Part shown: in pieces, positions 31,478-40,469 of the stretch
Position numbering within the stretch: position 1 is the stretch's first letter
Layout: every line of letters begins with the position of its first letter
Assembly: GCA_050178795.1 (NCBI GenBank)
Contig: JBFXFT010000001.1
Location: 1-64,000 of the forward strand
DNA length: 64,000 nt
Direction of reading: 5' to 3'
DNA from: STF1-184 sp050178795
GTDB lineage: Bacteria > Bacillota > Clostridia > Christensenellales > UBA1242
Made by a program: the position numbers and the translations under genes
Notes under the pieces: generated by a model
The model's database searches: none
Seen by the model: only the letters and a program-made list of their open reading frames with translations
Told to the model about the DNA's origin: nothing

Positions 31478-32470
31478 TTATTTGCTTTCAGTCATTTGTG
31501 CTTTAACTTTTTCTTTAATCTCTTCAAATAGTTCAGGCGTGTCTTTTAATAGTTTTTTAACATTCTCTTTGCCTTGACCTATTTTGTCTCCCTCATAACT
31601 AAACCAAGAACCGCTCTTTTCAATTATGCCATAGTTTGTTGCTAGGTCTATTAGGTCGCCCTCTTTTGATATACCCTCTCCAAACATAATATCAAATTCT
31701 GCCTCTTTGAAGGGCGCTGCAAGTTTGTTTTTAACAACTTTAACTCTTACCCTATTACCAGTAGAATTTTCACCCTCTTTTAGAGTTGCTATTCTTCTAA
31801 CGTCTAGCCTTATGCTTGAATAAAATTTTAATGCCTTTCCGCCTGGTGTGGTCTCTGGTGAACCAAACATTACACCAACTTTTTCACGTAATTGGTTTAT
31901 AAAGATTACGCTTGTGTTTGTCTTATTGACTACTGCAGTAAGTTTTCTTAGTGCTTGGCTCATAAGTCTTGCTTGAAGACCTATAAAACTGTCGCCCATT
32001 TCGCCGTCAATTTCTGCCTTTGGAGTTAGTGCTGCAACTGAGTCTATTACAACTACATCAATGGCACCACTTGCAACTAAAGTTTCGCAAATTTCTAGTG
32101 CTTGCTCGCCAGTGTCTGGTTGAGATATGTATAACTCTTCAACATTTACGCCAAGTTTTTCGGCGTAATTTGGGTCTAGTGCGTGCTCTGCGTCTATAAA
32201 CGCTGCAGTGCCGCCAAGTTTTTGTGCCTCTGCAACTATGTGAAGTGCAACAGTTGTTTTGCCAGAACTTTCTGGTCCATAAATTTCTGTTACTCTGCCC
32301 CTTGGAATACCGCCTATGCCTAGTGCGCTGTCAAGCGTTAAACAACCTGTTGAAATTACATCAATGTCTTGTCTTGCTTCTTCGCCAAGCTTCATAATGG
32401 AACCTTTGCCAAATTGTTTTTCAATTTTTGCTATGGCTTGTTCTAAAACTTTACTCTTATTTTCTATCAC
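31478..32470 (-). CDS. recA: Recombinase A
   Basis: 330 residues. Walker A GPESSGKTT (65-73), Walker B VVVIDSVAAL, DNA-binding loops MGDSFIGLQARLM and NQLREKVGVMFGSPETTPGG. It forms filaments on single-stranded DNA for recombination and triggers LexA cleavage. The start is GTG at 32470 with GAGGT 8 nt upstream. Monocistronic with its own terminator, driven by a promoter whose -35 is covered by a LexA box identical to that of lexA. The C-terminal tail is short. Confidence 0.98.
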   Translation of the reverse strand: MIENKSKVLEQAIAKIEKQFGKGSIMKLGEEARQDIDVISTGCLTLDSALGIGGIPRGRVTEIYGPESSGKTTVALHIVAEAQKLGGTAAFIDAEHALDPNYAEKLGVNVEELYISQPDTGEQALEICETLVASGAIDVVVIDSVAALTPKAEIDGEMGDSFIGLQARLMSQALRKLTAVVNKTNTSVIFINQLREKVGVMFGSPETTPGGKALKFYSSIRLDVRRIATLKEGENSTGNRVRVKVVKNKLAAPFKEAEFDIMFGEGISKEGDLIDLATNYGIIEKSGSWFSYEGDKIGQGKENVKKLLKDTPELFEEIKEKVKAQMTESK

Positions 32471-32500
32471 TTTTTATTACCTCTTTGATTTTGTTAATTT

Positions 32501-32540
32501 ATTTTAACATTATAAATATTATTTGTCAAACATTTGTTCT
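32501..32540 (-). promoter_or_regulatory. recA promoter with SOS box
   Basis: Minus strand box AGAACAAATGTTTG (32540-32527) overlaps TTGACA (32529-32524); 17-nt spacer; TAAAAT (32506-32501). Same arrangement as at lexA. Confidence 0.9.
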
Positions 32541-32553
32541 ATATTTTAACATT

Positions 32554-33768
32554 TTATTTTAATTTTTTTATTAAGTAGAATAATGCCGTTTTTGTAGCCA
32601 TTTCTATTATGGACTCCCTTGTTCCTGTGAACTTATTTTTGTATACATGTATGCCGTCATAATTTCCAAGTGCAACAAATACAAGCCCTGTGTTTTCGCC
32701 CTCTCCGCTAGCATAGCCAGTTGTTGCAAGCACGAAGTTTGCGTTTTTAGTCGTCTCTAAAAGCCCTGCTGCCATTTCGTATGCCGTCTCTACACTAACC
32801 GCAGAATATGTTGATAAAGTGTTGTGATCAACATTAAGCCTATTAATTTTAGACTCGTTAGAATAACAAGTTATGCCTTCAACTACATATTCGCTTATTC
32901 CAACATTGTTTTTTATTAAATTAGATACTATGTTGCCACCTGTTATGCTCTCTGCCACTGCCAGTTTTATGCCGTTTATTTTTAATAGGTTGAATGCGAC
33001 CTCATAAATGTTTAAGTTTGATGTAGCATATATAAAGTTTTTTAAGCGCTCTATTACATTTTGAAGGAATGCGTTAATGTCCTCTTTTGGAGTTAAAACA
33101 GAGTATTTTATTAAAATTGTAAGTTCTAACTCATTTGGATAAATGAGTATTTTTATTAAATTCTTATTTTTTAATAAGTCCGCTAAAATTACTAATGCCT
33201 CACTCTTTTTAAGCCCAAAAGTTTTAAGAGTTGTAGACAAATTAAGTTTAGGAAATTGTGCCTCAATATAGTCCACAAACCAAGTTTCATATAGGTTTTG
33301 AAGGGCGTTTAAATCGCTTGGCAAAAATATTAGGTGCTTACCGTTTTTAAAGGTCACAAAGCCCTGATAAACCGACAAGGTGTTTTCAATCAACTTGCTT
33401 TCCCTTGGCAGTAGTGCCTCGCTATTACTGGCCTTTTCTGACGGTATATTGCTATTTTTGTAGTATAGATTTATTGCGCTTTCGGCATATTCATTTACTA
33501 CAAGTTCATCTTTTAAATATTCACAAATATTTTCTTTTATTTCCTTATTTAAGGACAGGTTATTTTCGCCTAAAATTATTATTGTGTTGGTTTCGTCACT
33601 TACGCTGTTTAAAGCGTTTAATATGCTCGTTTTACTGCTATCTATTACATAGTTGCCAGAAAAATCTATGCCTTTATTAAAAAGTTTGTCAGACAAAAAG
33701 TTACCACAAGTGTTTTCTTGCAGTCCGCTTAAAATGTTATCATTAATCGTCAAAATTAATGCTTTCAT
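32554..33768 (-). CDS. cinA: CinA-like protein with degenerate N-terminal domain
   Basis: 404 residues. The C-terminal domain (about 255-404) is a clear nicotinamide-nucleotide amidase (PncC) with AESITGGNIV (catalytic Ser), the Thr-Gly region TTGYASGEGENTG and FTGTRESIIEMA. The N-terminal COG1058/MoCF-like domain has the right length and start position but lacks the usual GGLGPT signature, reading IILGENNLSLNKEI, so pyrophosphatase activity there is doubtful. It lies between pgsA and recA, the position typical for cinA in Firmicutes. The start ATG is behind AAGGGGTCAGT. Confidence 0.85.
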   Translation of the reverse strand: MKALILTINDNILSGLQENTCGNFLSDKLFNKGIDFSGNYVIDSSKTSILNALNSVSDETNTIIILGENNLSLNKEIKENICEYLKDELVVNEYAESAINLYYKNSNIPSEKASNSEALLPRESKLIENTLSVYQGFVTFKNGKHLIFLPSDLNALQNLYETWFVDYIEAQFPKLNLSTTLKTFGLKKSEALVILADLLKNKNLIKILIYPNELELTILIKYSVLTPKEDINAFLQNVIERLKNFIYATSNLNIYEVAFNLLKINGIKLAVAESITGGNIVSNLIKNNVGISEYVVEGITCYSNESKINRLNVDHNTLSTYSAVSVETAYEMAAGLLETTKNANFVLATTGYASGEGENTGLVFVALGNYDGIHVYKNKFTGTRESIIEMATKTALFYLIKKLK

Positions 33769-33777
33769 ACTGACCCC

Positions 33778-34353
33778 TTATTTAAAGACCTCTTTATTTT
33801 TTACTACGTAATTTGTTCCAGAGATAATTGTTAACAATACTGAAACCCCAAAGGTTATAAATGCAAGTATTGCAATTATATCTGAGCCCCAAAATGTAAG
33901 CATGCCAAGGCTATTGTCAAAACTTACAATAAATAGAAGTATTATCGCAATGTCTTGAGTTAATGTTTTTAGTTTGCCTAGTTTGTCCGCTGCTATTACG
34001 ATGCCCTTTGTTACTGCAATTTGCCTTAAAACGCCAACAATAAAGTCGCGTCCAAGTATGATAAATAAACCAATTACACCATAAGGTGCTGGCACTGTTC
34101 CATCGGCAACTAACATAAGTAAACCTGCTGTTACCACCAATTTGTCTGCTATTGGGTCTAAAAACTTGCCAAAATCGGTTACCATATTGCGTTTTCTAGC
34201 GATATGTCCGTCTAAATGGTCGGTAATTATGGCAACAATGAATATAAAACAAGCAATAAGTGCGTTAAATGGTATGGCGTCTATTAAATAAACTGCCATT
34301 AAAATAGGAATTAAAATAATTCTTGAGATTGTTAATTTGTTTGGTAGATTCAT
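33778..34353 (-). CDS. pgsA: CDP-diacylglycerol-glycerol-3-phosphate 3-phosphatidyltransferase
   Basis: 191 residues, membrane enzyme of the CDP-alcohol phosphotransferase family that makes phosphatidylglycerol phosphate. The family motif DHLDGHIAR, then Gly, Asp and Asp as in DFGKFLDPIADK, is intact near residues 45-72. About five helices. The ATG overlaps the rimO stop by 4 nt (coupled translation), and AGAAGGAG precedes it. cinA follows 9 nt later. Confidence 0.95.
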   Translation of the reverse strand: MNLPNKLTISRIILIPILMAVYLIDAIPFNALIACFIFIVAIITDHLDGHIARKRNMVTDFGKFLDPIADKLVVTAGLLMLVADGTVPAPYGVIGLFIILGRDFIVGVLRQIAVTKGIVIAADKLGKLKTLTQDIAIILLFIVSFDNSLGMLTFWGSDIIAILAFITFGVSVLLTIISGTNYVVKNKEVFK

Positions 34354-35675
34354 AGCACTTCTCCTTCTAGGTCGTAACCCATTAAATTAGTTATTTTTAC
34401 TGTATAAAATTCGCCAATTTTTAAAGGTTTTGAACTTTTAAATAAAATTAATGTATCAACTTCTGCCGAGGTATGTTCACTGCGTCCAACATAGTAATTT
34501 TGCTCGCTTAAATAGTCGTTGCATAGTACTATGCATTCCTTACCTATTTGTGCCTCATTGTGCTGTAATAACACACTTTCTTGCAATTTTTGTAGTTTGT
34601 TTAGTCTGTGCATTTTAATAAAAGTAGGCACTTGTTTTTTCATATTATATGCGGCCGTTTTTGGCTCTCTTGAATATGGAAAAAAGCCAACATAGTTTAA
34701 TTTATAGTCATTTAAAAAATTGTAAAGTTGTTTATAGTCTTTTCTTGTTTCACCAGGAAAACCCACTATGAAAGTTGAGCGTATTGTTATGTCTTTATTT
34801 TTGGACCTTATTTTGTTTATTAACGTTTCTATGCTTTCTTTAGAACTACGCCTATTCATAGCTTTTAGCACTTTATCGCTTATGTGTTGAAGCGGAATGT
34901 CAATGTATTTGCATACTTTTTTGTTGTTTGCCACTTCATCAATCAATTCGTCACTTACCATTTCTGGGTAACAATAGTGAAGTCTTATCCATTTTAGGCC
35001 GTCTATTTTTGATAGTTCTTTAATTAATTCAACTAGTTTAGGCTTTTTATATAGGTCTAGTCCATATCTTGTCGTGTCTTGTGCCACTAAAATTAGTTCC
35101 TTAACACCTTTTGCCACTAACGCTTTTGCCTCTTCTACTAAAACTTCAATAGGTTCAGACTTAAACCTGCCCCTTATTGCTGGAATAGTGCAATAGGCGC
35201 ACGCATTATTACAACCATCTGCTATTTTTAGGTAAGCGTAGTGTTTTGGAGTAGAAACAATTCTATTCGGTGGCAAATTTAGCGGTTTAAAGCCCGTATT
35301 TAGCCCATATAAGCCCTCAATTATGTCTACTATGTCTTTGTTCTCTTTTAACTTAACAAAGGCGTCAATCTCTGGAAAATCGGCTTTAATTTCAGATATG
35401 CCCATTTGTGTTAAACAGCCCATAACTATTACTTTTTCGCATTTTGAGGTTTTGTAGTTTATGCTTTCTAAAATTGCCTCCATACTTTCAGTACGAGCAT
35501 CTAGAATAAAACTGCAAGTATTTATGATTATTATGTTTGCCTCTTCAATATTGTTCGTTATTTTAAAACCATATTGCGTAAGTAAGCCTAAAACATGCTC
35601 GGTGTCTACCCTGTTTTTATCGCACCCAAGACTTATTACACCTATTTGTTTTTGTTGTAATTCTTTTTTTGTCAT
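34350..35675 (-). CDS. rimO: Ribosomal protein S12 methylthiotransferase
   Basis: 441 residues. N-terminal cluster Cys in ISLGCDKNRVD, NTCSFI and MGCLTQ; radical-SAM motif ADGCNNACAYCTIPAIRG; C-terminal TRAM domain. The N-terminal ISLGCDKNRVD start separates RimO from MiaB, the other methylthiotransferase in this window. It modifies the conserved Asp of S12. Fifteen nt downstream of ftsK, overlapping pgsA by 4 nt. Confidence 0.95.
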   Translation of the reverse strand: MTKKELQQKQIGVISLGCDKNRVDTEHVLGLLTQYGFKITNNIEEANIIIINTCSFILDARTESMEAILESINYKTSKCEKVIVMGCLTQMGISEIKADFPEIDAFVKLKENKDIVDIIEGLYGLNTGFKPLNLPPNRIVSTPKHYAYLKIADGCNNACAYCTIPAIRGRFKSEPIEVLVEEAKALVAKGVKELILVAQDTTRYGLDLYKKPKLVELIKELSKIDGLKWIRLHYCYPEMVSDELIDEVANNKKVCKYIDIPLQHISDKVLKAMNRRSSKESIETLINKIRSKNKDITIRSTFIVGFPGETRKDYKQLYNFLNDYKLNYVGFFPYSREPKTAAYNMKKQVPTFIKMHRLNKLQKLQESVLLQHNEAQIGKECIVLCNDYLSEQNYYVGRSEHTSAEVDTLILFKSSKPLKIGEFYTVKITNLMGYDLEGEVL

Positions 35676-35690
35676 TTATTAATTCCTTTT

Positions 35691-38477
35691 TTAATCTTCG
35701 CCGTACATTTCCTTGTATTCACGCATTGTTATGTATACATTGCGCGCCTTAGAGCCGTCAGATGGAGATATAAACTTTGCAAGTTCCATTTGATCTATTA
35801 TTCTTGCCGCCCTAGCATAGCCTATTGCAAAACGTCTTTGCAACATACTTATGCTTGCTTGCCCTGTTTCTATTACAAGTCTTAGTGCTTGTGGCATCAT
35901 TTCGTCAAAGCCGTCTTCTGAACTGTCACTAGAAGTCATACTCGTACCACTATTTTGCTTTTTATTTATTAATTCTTCTGCTTTTTCGTCAAAGTATGAG
36001 TCATTATTGTTTTTTATGAAGTCTACTATTGCTTTTACCTCTTCATTTGATACAAAAGCGCCTTGAATACGCCTTGGCTCTGGGTAATCAATAGGTGCAA
36101 ATAACATATCGCCCTTGCCTAGCAGTTTTTCTGCCCCACCGCCGTCTAGCACAGTTTTACTGTCTGCAATACTGGTTACGCCAAACGCAATACGGCTTGG
36201 TAAGTTTGCTTTAATTGTACCTGTTATTACGTCAACGCTTGGTCTTTGAGTCGCTAATACTAAGTGAATACCTGCCGCCCTAGCCTTTTGCGCTAGACGC
36301 ATTATTTTGTCCTCAACATCGCGTTTTGCCGTCATAATTAAATCGGCCAATTCGTCAACTATTATTACAAGCATAGGTATTTTTGGCTTTTCGCCACTTA
36401 AAACCTCTGGTTGATTATTATATTCTGCTAAGTTTTTAACTTTTTCCCTTTGGAAAAGTGAGAATCTGCGCTCCATTTCCTCAATGGCATAGTTAAAGGC
36501 GTTTAGAGCTTTGTCTGTCTCTGTTATTACATTTGGTAACATTAAGTGTGGTAAACCGTTATATACATAGAATTCTACGCGCTTAGGGTCAATCAATATA
36601 AGTCTTAAATCTTCTGGTGAAGACTTATAGAGTAAACTTACAATTAAAGAGTTAAGACAAACGCTTTTACCGCTTCCTGTTGCACCTGCAACTAGTAAAT
36701 GTGGCATACGTGACAGGTCACAAATTTGAACTGTACCTGATATGTCTTTACCAAGTCCAAAAGTAAGGTGAGACTTGCTCTTTGCAAAATCTCTGGTATT
36801 TATTACATCTTTTAAGCCTATTGTTGCAATTTTTTTGTTTGGAACCTCAACGCCTACCGCATTTTTACCAGGTATTGGCGCCTCAATTCTAACAGCGCCG
36901 TTACTTTCAAGTGTCATCGCTATATCTTCTGCGTGTTGCAATATCTTTTTAACTGAAATACCTGCTGGCATTTGAAGTTCGTACCTAGTTACTGCTGGAC
37001 CTTTTGTTACAGCAATTACCTTTGCAGGTACCCTAAAGTCATCTAAAACTCTTTCAAGCAGTTTTGATTTTTCAAGGTATTCGTCATCATAGTCCTCTAG
37101 GTCAGTAGATATTGTAGAAAGTAGGTCCATAGGTGGTCTAATGTATCTACTCGGTCTTTTTAAACGAGAGGCTTTTGAAGGGACAACCTCTTTTACTTCC
37201 GTTTCTTCTAACTGCATTTGTTTAAAGTTTGAAATAAGGTTTTTTGGTGCCTTTTCTTCCCTTACTATTGGTTTTGGTTCAATAATAGGTGGTTTTTCTT
37301 CAAAAAGTTGTGGTTTTGGTTCATTATTGACTATATTGTTGCCAAAATTGAAATCACTAGGAGCGGTTACCTTTGTTATTTGCTTTAATTCTTCTTCAAA
37401 TTTTGCATCTACATCTGGTAAAACTTCTTTTTTCATTCTTTCGCTAATTTTGGTGTTTAAATAGTTGGTTGAATATTGTGAATTAGGGTTTTCTGTGCCA
37501 ACGCCTTTAATATTGTTAGTTGTTCTAGCACTTGCAGGTATTGTTGCACGCAAAAACTCCAAGTTTCTTTTGTACTTGTCGTCTTGAACTGGTTCTTTTT
37601 TAGTATTATTATTTATTGCAATGTTTGTATAGTCAGAGTGCACTATTTTTGGTGGTTTAATGCCTCCACTTGTTTGAGTTGTTGCTTTTGATTGAGGGGC
37701 TGAAAACATAGGCTTAATTTGAGCGTCATTAAAATAACCTTGTTCGGCAGTTTTAGCGCTATTTGCGTCAAACTCGTTTTCATACATCTTTAAAGATGGC
37801 TCTTTTGTAGGATTTGAACTTAAATTTATGTTAATTGGCTTATTGTTTTTTAGTCGTTCTCTTTCGCGAGAGGTTACAAGTTCAAAGCCCTCTTCTTTAT
37901 TGGTTTTCAACTCGTTATAATTGGTTAGACCTTTAAATGATACGTTTCTAAAGGTTTTATGTGCTATAAAATAGTCGATTAATAGAGCGGTCATTATGCC
38001 CATAATTATTATAAATAGCACATAAACGCCCACACTATTTAATAGTGCAAGTAAAGGATAAGTTATTAGTGCAATTATTACGCCTCCAACAGAGGTTTGT
38101 AAATGATAAACATCGCTTAAATACTCTCCAAAACTAGTTGCAGTGCCTGCACCTAAAAACGCTAATTGTAATACTGCTAAAATACATACTAAGGCAACGC
38201 CGAAGTATGTTAAAACCTTTTTATCAAAAGAGTAAGTTTTGCCTAAAATAAAGGCACGAGACACTACGAATAGACCTGAAAATATGGCATAAGAAAAGAC
38301 GCCAAAAGTGCCCATTAAAAAGTAGCGCAAAAAGCCTAAAAAGTTAGTAAATAAAGCGATATAAGCAATAATGGCAACACCCATCATTACATAGCCTAGT
38401 TTGCGAAGTGGAAAACTATTTATTGGCGCATTGGTTTGTTTTTTGCGATTGCGATTAATATTTGTATAAACTGCCAA
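35691..38477 (-). CDS. ftsK: FtsK/SpoIIIE-family DNA translocase
   Basis: About 928 residues. Four N-terminal membrane helices (to about residue 190), a disordered Asn/Lys/Pro-rich linker (to about 450), the motor with Walker A VAGATGSGKSVCLNSL and Walker B LVIIVDELADLIM, and a C-terminal gamma winged helix (QRRFAIGYARAARIID) that reads polar DNA motifs. It pumps the terminus region through the septum. The frame is open to GTG at 38507, but the TTG at 38477 lies 7 nt after AAGGAG and is preferred. First gene of ftsK-rimO-pgsA-cinA. FtsK partners Xer recombination at dif in many bacteria. Confidence 0.95.
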   Translation of the reverse strand: MAVYTNINRNRKKQTNAPINSFPLRKLGYVMMGVAIIAYIALFTNFLGFLRYFLMGTFGVFSYAIFSGLFVVSRAFILGKTYSFDKKVLTYFGVALVCILAVLQLAFLGAGTATSFGEYLSDVYHLQTSVGGVIIALITYPLLALLNSVGVYVLFIIIMGIMTALLIDYFIAHKTFRNVSFKGLTNYNELKTNKEEGFELVTSRERERLKNNKPININLSSNPTKEPSLKMYENEFDANSAKTAEQGYFNDAQIKPMFSAPQSKATTQTSGGIKPPKIVHSDYTNIAINNNTKKEPVQDDKYKRNLEFLRATIPASARTTNNIKGVGTENPNSQYSTNYLNTKISERMKKEVLPDVDAKFEEELKQITKVTAPSDFNFGNNIVNNEPKPQLFEEKPPIIEPKPIVREEKAPKNLISNFKQMQLEETEVKEVVPSKASRLKRPSRYIRPPMDLLSTISTDLEDYDDEYLEKSKLLERVLDDFRVPAKVIAVTKGPAVTRYELQMPAGISVKKILQHAEDIAMTLESNGAVRIEAPIPGKNAVGVEVPNKKIATIGLKDVINTRDFAKSKSHLTFGLGKDISGTVQICDLSRMPHLLVAGATGSGKSVCLNSLIVSLLYKSSPEDLRLILIDPKRVEFYVYNGLPHLMLPNVITETDKALNAFNYAIEEMERRFSLFQREKVKNLAEYNNQPEVLSGEKPKIPMLVIIVDELADLIMTAKRDVEDKIMRLAQKARAAGIHLVLATQRPSVDVITGTIKANLPSRIAFGVTSIADSKTVLDGGGAEKLLGKGDMLFAPIDYPEPRRIQGAFVSNEEVKAIVDFIKNNNDSYFDEKAEELINKKQNSGTSMTSSDSSEDGFDEMMPQALRLVIETGQASISMLQRRFAIGYARAARIIDQMELAKFISPSDGSKARNVYITMREYKEMYGED

Positions 38478-38513
38478 AATATAACTCCTTTGCTTGTGTA
38501 ATATCACGCCTTC

Positions 38514-38543
38514 ATTATATCATAGACGGAGTTAAACTTTCAA
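38514..38543 (-). promoter_or_regulatory. ftsK operon promoter
   Basis: Minus strand TTGAAA, 18-nt spacer, TATAAT. Confidence 0.65.
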
Positions 38544-38570
38544 TTAAAATTGCTTTAAAAAAATGTTATA

Positions 38571-38604
38571 AAAAAAGCAAAAGATTATTTTGCTTTTTAA
38601 TTTT
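38571..38604 (-). terminator. Terminator of the M16 peptidase gene
   Basis: AAGCAAAA/TTTTGCTT hairpin followed on the minus strand by T7. Confidence 0.8.
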
Positions 38605-38606
38605 TA

Positions 38607-39878
38607 TTAATTGTTTTTAAAAACTTTAAGTAAATCCGTTTTCATATCTTTACCAACGGAGGCGATTACAAAGTTTTGAGAACTATAAATTTTGTTTGCA
38701 ACGGCATTTGTTCTTGCTAATGTTAGTTCCTCAATTTTTTTGATTACCTCTTCTTTTGTTATGAGTGTACCATAGACTGCCAAGTGTTTTGCATTAAATA
38801 GTGAAGTTCTTGCAGTGTCTTCATAGTTTAATTTAAAAGTGTTGATTACTTGAGTTTTAGCGTCTCTTAATTCTTCTGCGGTTACGCCATTTTCTGCAAT
38901 TTCTCTTATTGAATTGCCAAGTGTTTTAACCGCTAGTGTAGAGTTTTTAAAAGTTGTACCTAAATAAATATTGATACTTCCGCCCAAATTAGATTGTTCT
39001 ACCTCACTAAAAATTGAATATACTAGCCCAAGTTTTTCCCTAATTGTTTGGAATAGCCTGCTACTCATACCTCTGCCCCAAATTACATTGAATATGGTTA
39101 GTTCGTAGTAGTCTTTATCGTGGATATTTAGGCTAGGATAACTTATTACTATTTGTGCTTGTTCGTTATCTTTAAACTTTTTAACATATTTTGTTTGTGG
39201 AACAGTTAAAACCTCTGGCGTCTTTACTAAAATAGGTTTACTTTTTGATTTAAAGTTTGCTTCAAAGAAGTTTTGAGCCAAGTTTTCTGCCTCTTCAAAT
39301 GTTACATTGCCAGCAAAGGATAGTATTAAGTTGCTTGGTAAATAAAATCTGTTTTTATAGTCTAAAATTTGCTCTCTTGTTATGTTTCTAACGCTTGTTT
39401 TACTTCCAGCAACATCGTGCTCCATTGCTGTACCTTTATAAAACACTGAACTTGCAAGTTCGTCAGCCACTGCTTGTGGGTTATCGTTGTACATTGATAT
39501 TTCTTCAACTACTACTTTTTTCTCGCGTGCTAGTTCTTTTTTATCAAACACCGAGTTAAAGTACATATCGCTTAAAATATCTACGCACTCATTTAAGCCC
39601 TCTGCGGTGCTTTTTGTATAGTAAACAGTCTCTGTTTTACTGGTGTATGCATTTACGGCAGCCCCTATTGCGTCTAGCCTTATTACTATGTCTAGTGCCG
39701 AGCGCTTTTTTGTGCCCTTAAAATTCATGTGCTCTATTAGATGGCTTATGCCTCTATTTTTGTCGTCTTCGTTCATACTACCTGTGTTTACGAACATATT
39801 AAAACTAACGGATTCATAATTTGGCATTGTCTCTACTACGAGTTGCATTCCGCTAGGGTAAGTTTTTACTTTTTGCAT
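38607..39878 (-). CDS. M16-family zinc peptidase
   Basis: About 423 residues, pitrilysin/insulinase-family peptidase of the mitochondrial-processing-peptidase-like type. Inverted zinc motif HLIEHMNF (His-x-x-Glu-His) with the distal Glu in VVVEEISMYNDNP. The C-terminal half is the non-catalytic M16 domain (EKLGLVYSIFSEVEQ). The frame extends to 39935, but the ATG at 39878 (MQKVKTYPSG) has AAGGAG 9 nt upstream and the family-typical start. The equivalent gene follows pnp in Bacillus (mlpA). A truncated second copy lies upstream. Confidence 0.92.
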   Translation of the reverse strand: MQKVKTYPSGMQLVVETMPNYESVSFNMFVNTGSMNEDDKNRGISHLIEHMNFKGTKKRSALDIVIRLDAIGAAVNAYTSKTETVYYTKSTAEGLNECVDILSDMYFNSVFDKKELAREKKVVVEEISMYNDNPQAVADELASSVFYKGTAMEHDVAGSKTSVRNITREQILDYKNRFYLPSNLILSFAGNVTFEEAENLAQNFFEANFKSKSKPILVKTPEVLTVPQTKYVKKFKDNEQAQIVISYPSLNIHDKDYYELTIFNVIWGRGMSSRLFQTIREKLGLVYSIFSEVEQSNLGGSINIYLGTTFKNSTLAVKTLGNSIREIAENGVTAEELRDAKTQVINTFKLNYEDTARTSLFNAKHLAVYGTLITKEEVIKKIEELTLARTNAVANKIYSSQNFVIASVGKDMKTDLLKVFKNN

Positions 39879-39981
39879 TTGTTGTTTCTCCTTAATTGTT
39901 GTTTTTGATATTTGAATTATACAACAATAAGGCATTTAAACAAACCAAAATTACACAACTTTTAAAACATATTTTTTCATT

Positions 39982-40008
39982 AAAAAAGCCTTATTGCTAA
40001 GGCTTTTT
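39982..40008 (-). terminator. Terminator after the M16 remnant
   Basis: AAGCCTTA/TAAGGCTT hairpin with T6 on the exit side. Confidence 0.8.
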
Positions 40009-40011
40009 ATT

Positions 40012-40431
40012 TTATTCATTTTGTGCTCTTGCATCTCTATAAATTTTAAGTAAATCTTCTTTTTCTTCATTTCCAACTAAATTTATGTTTACTGGTGTTT
40101 CTTCAAAAACCTTTTTTAAAACGCGGTTTACTTCTTCTACTGTTATAGATTCTATTGATTCCTCATATTCTTTTAAGGTTCTTATTGTGTTATAGTATAT
40201 TATTCCGTAACTATTGTCTAGTGCTACATCTGAGGTGTTTTCAAGTGAAAATTTATTTGCATTTAAAAATTTTCTCTTTGCCCTCTTTATTTCCTCTTCT
40301 GTTATACCCCTATTTAGCAGTTCCTTTATTCCTTCTGCAACTTTTTTAGTTGCTTCAACAACATTTTTAGGAGATGTTGCTAAGTCTATTGATACATATC
40401 CTATATAATTTTTTATTATATTATAGCACAA
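40012..40431 (-). pseudogene. Remnant of a second M16 peptidase (C-terminal domain only)
   Basis: 139 residues match only the C-terminal part of an M16 peptidase (GITEEEIKRAKRKFL, TSDVALDNSYGI, ESIESITVEEVNRVLKKVF). The zinc-binding half is absent. The frame begins right at the pnp terminator, with no ribosome site before its first Met. It is not a near-identical copy of the intact neighbour, so it looks like an old paralogue that lost about 0.9 kb at its 5' end. The terminator behind it is intact. A small expressed protein cannot be excluded. Confidence 0.7.
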
Positions 40432-40457
40432 AAAAAGCCCATTTCTAGGCTTTTTTA
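40430..40457 (-). terminator. pnp terminator
   Basis: AAAAAAGCC/GGGCTTTTTTT hairpin on the minus strand, just after pnp. Confidence 0.8.
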
Positions 40458-40469
40458 TTAGTTATTTGA

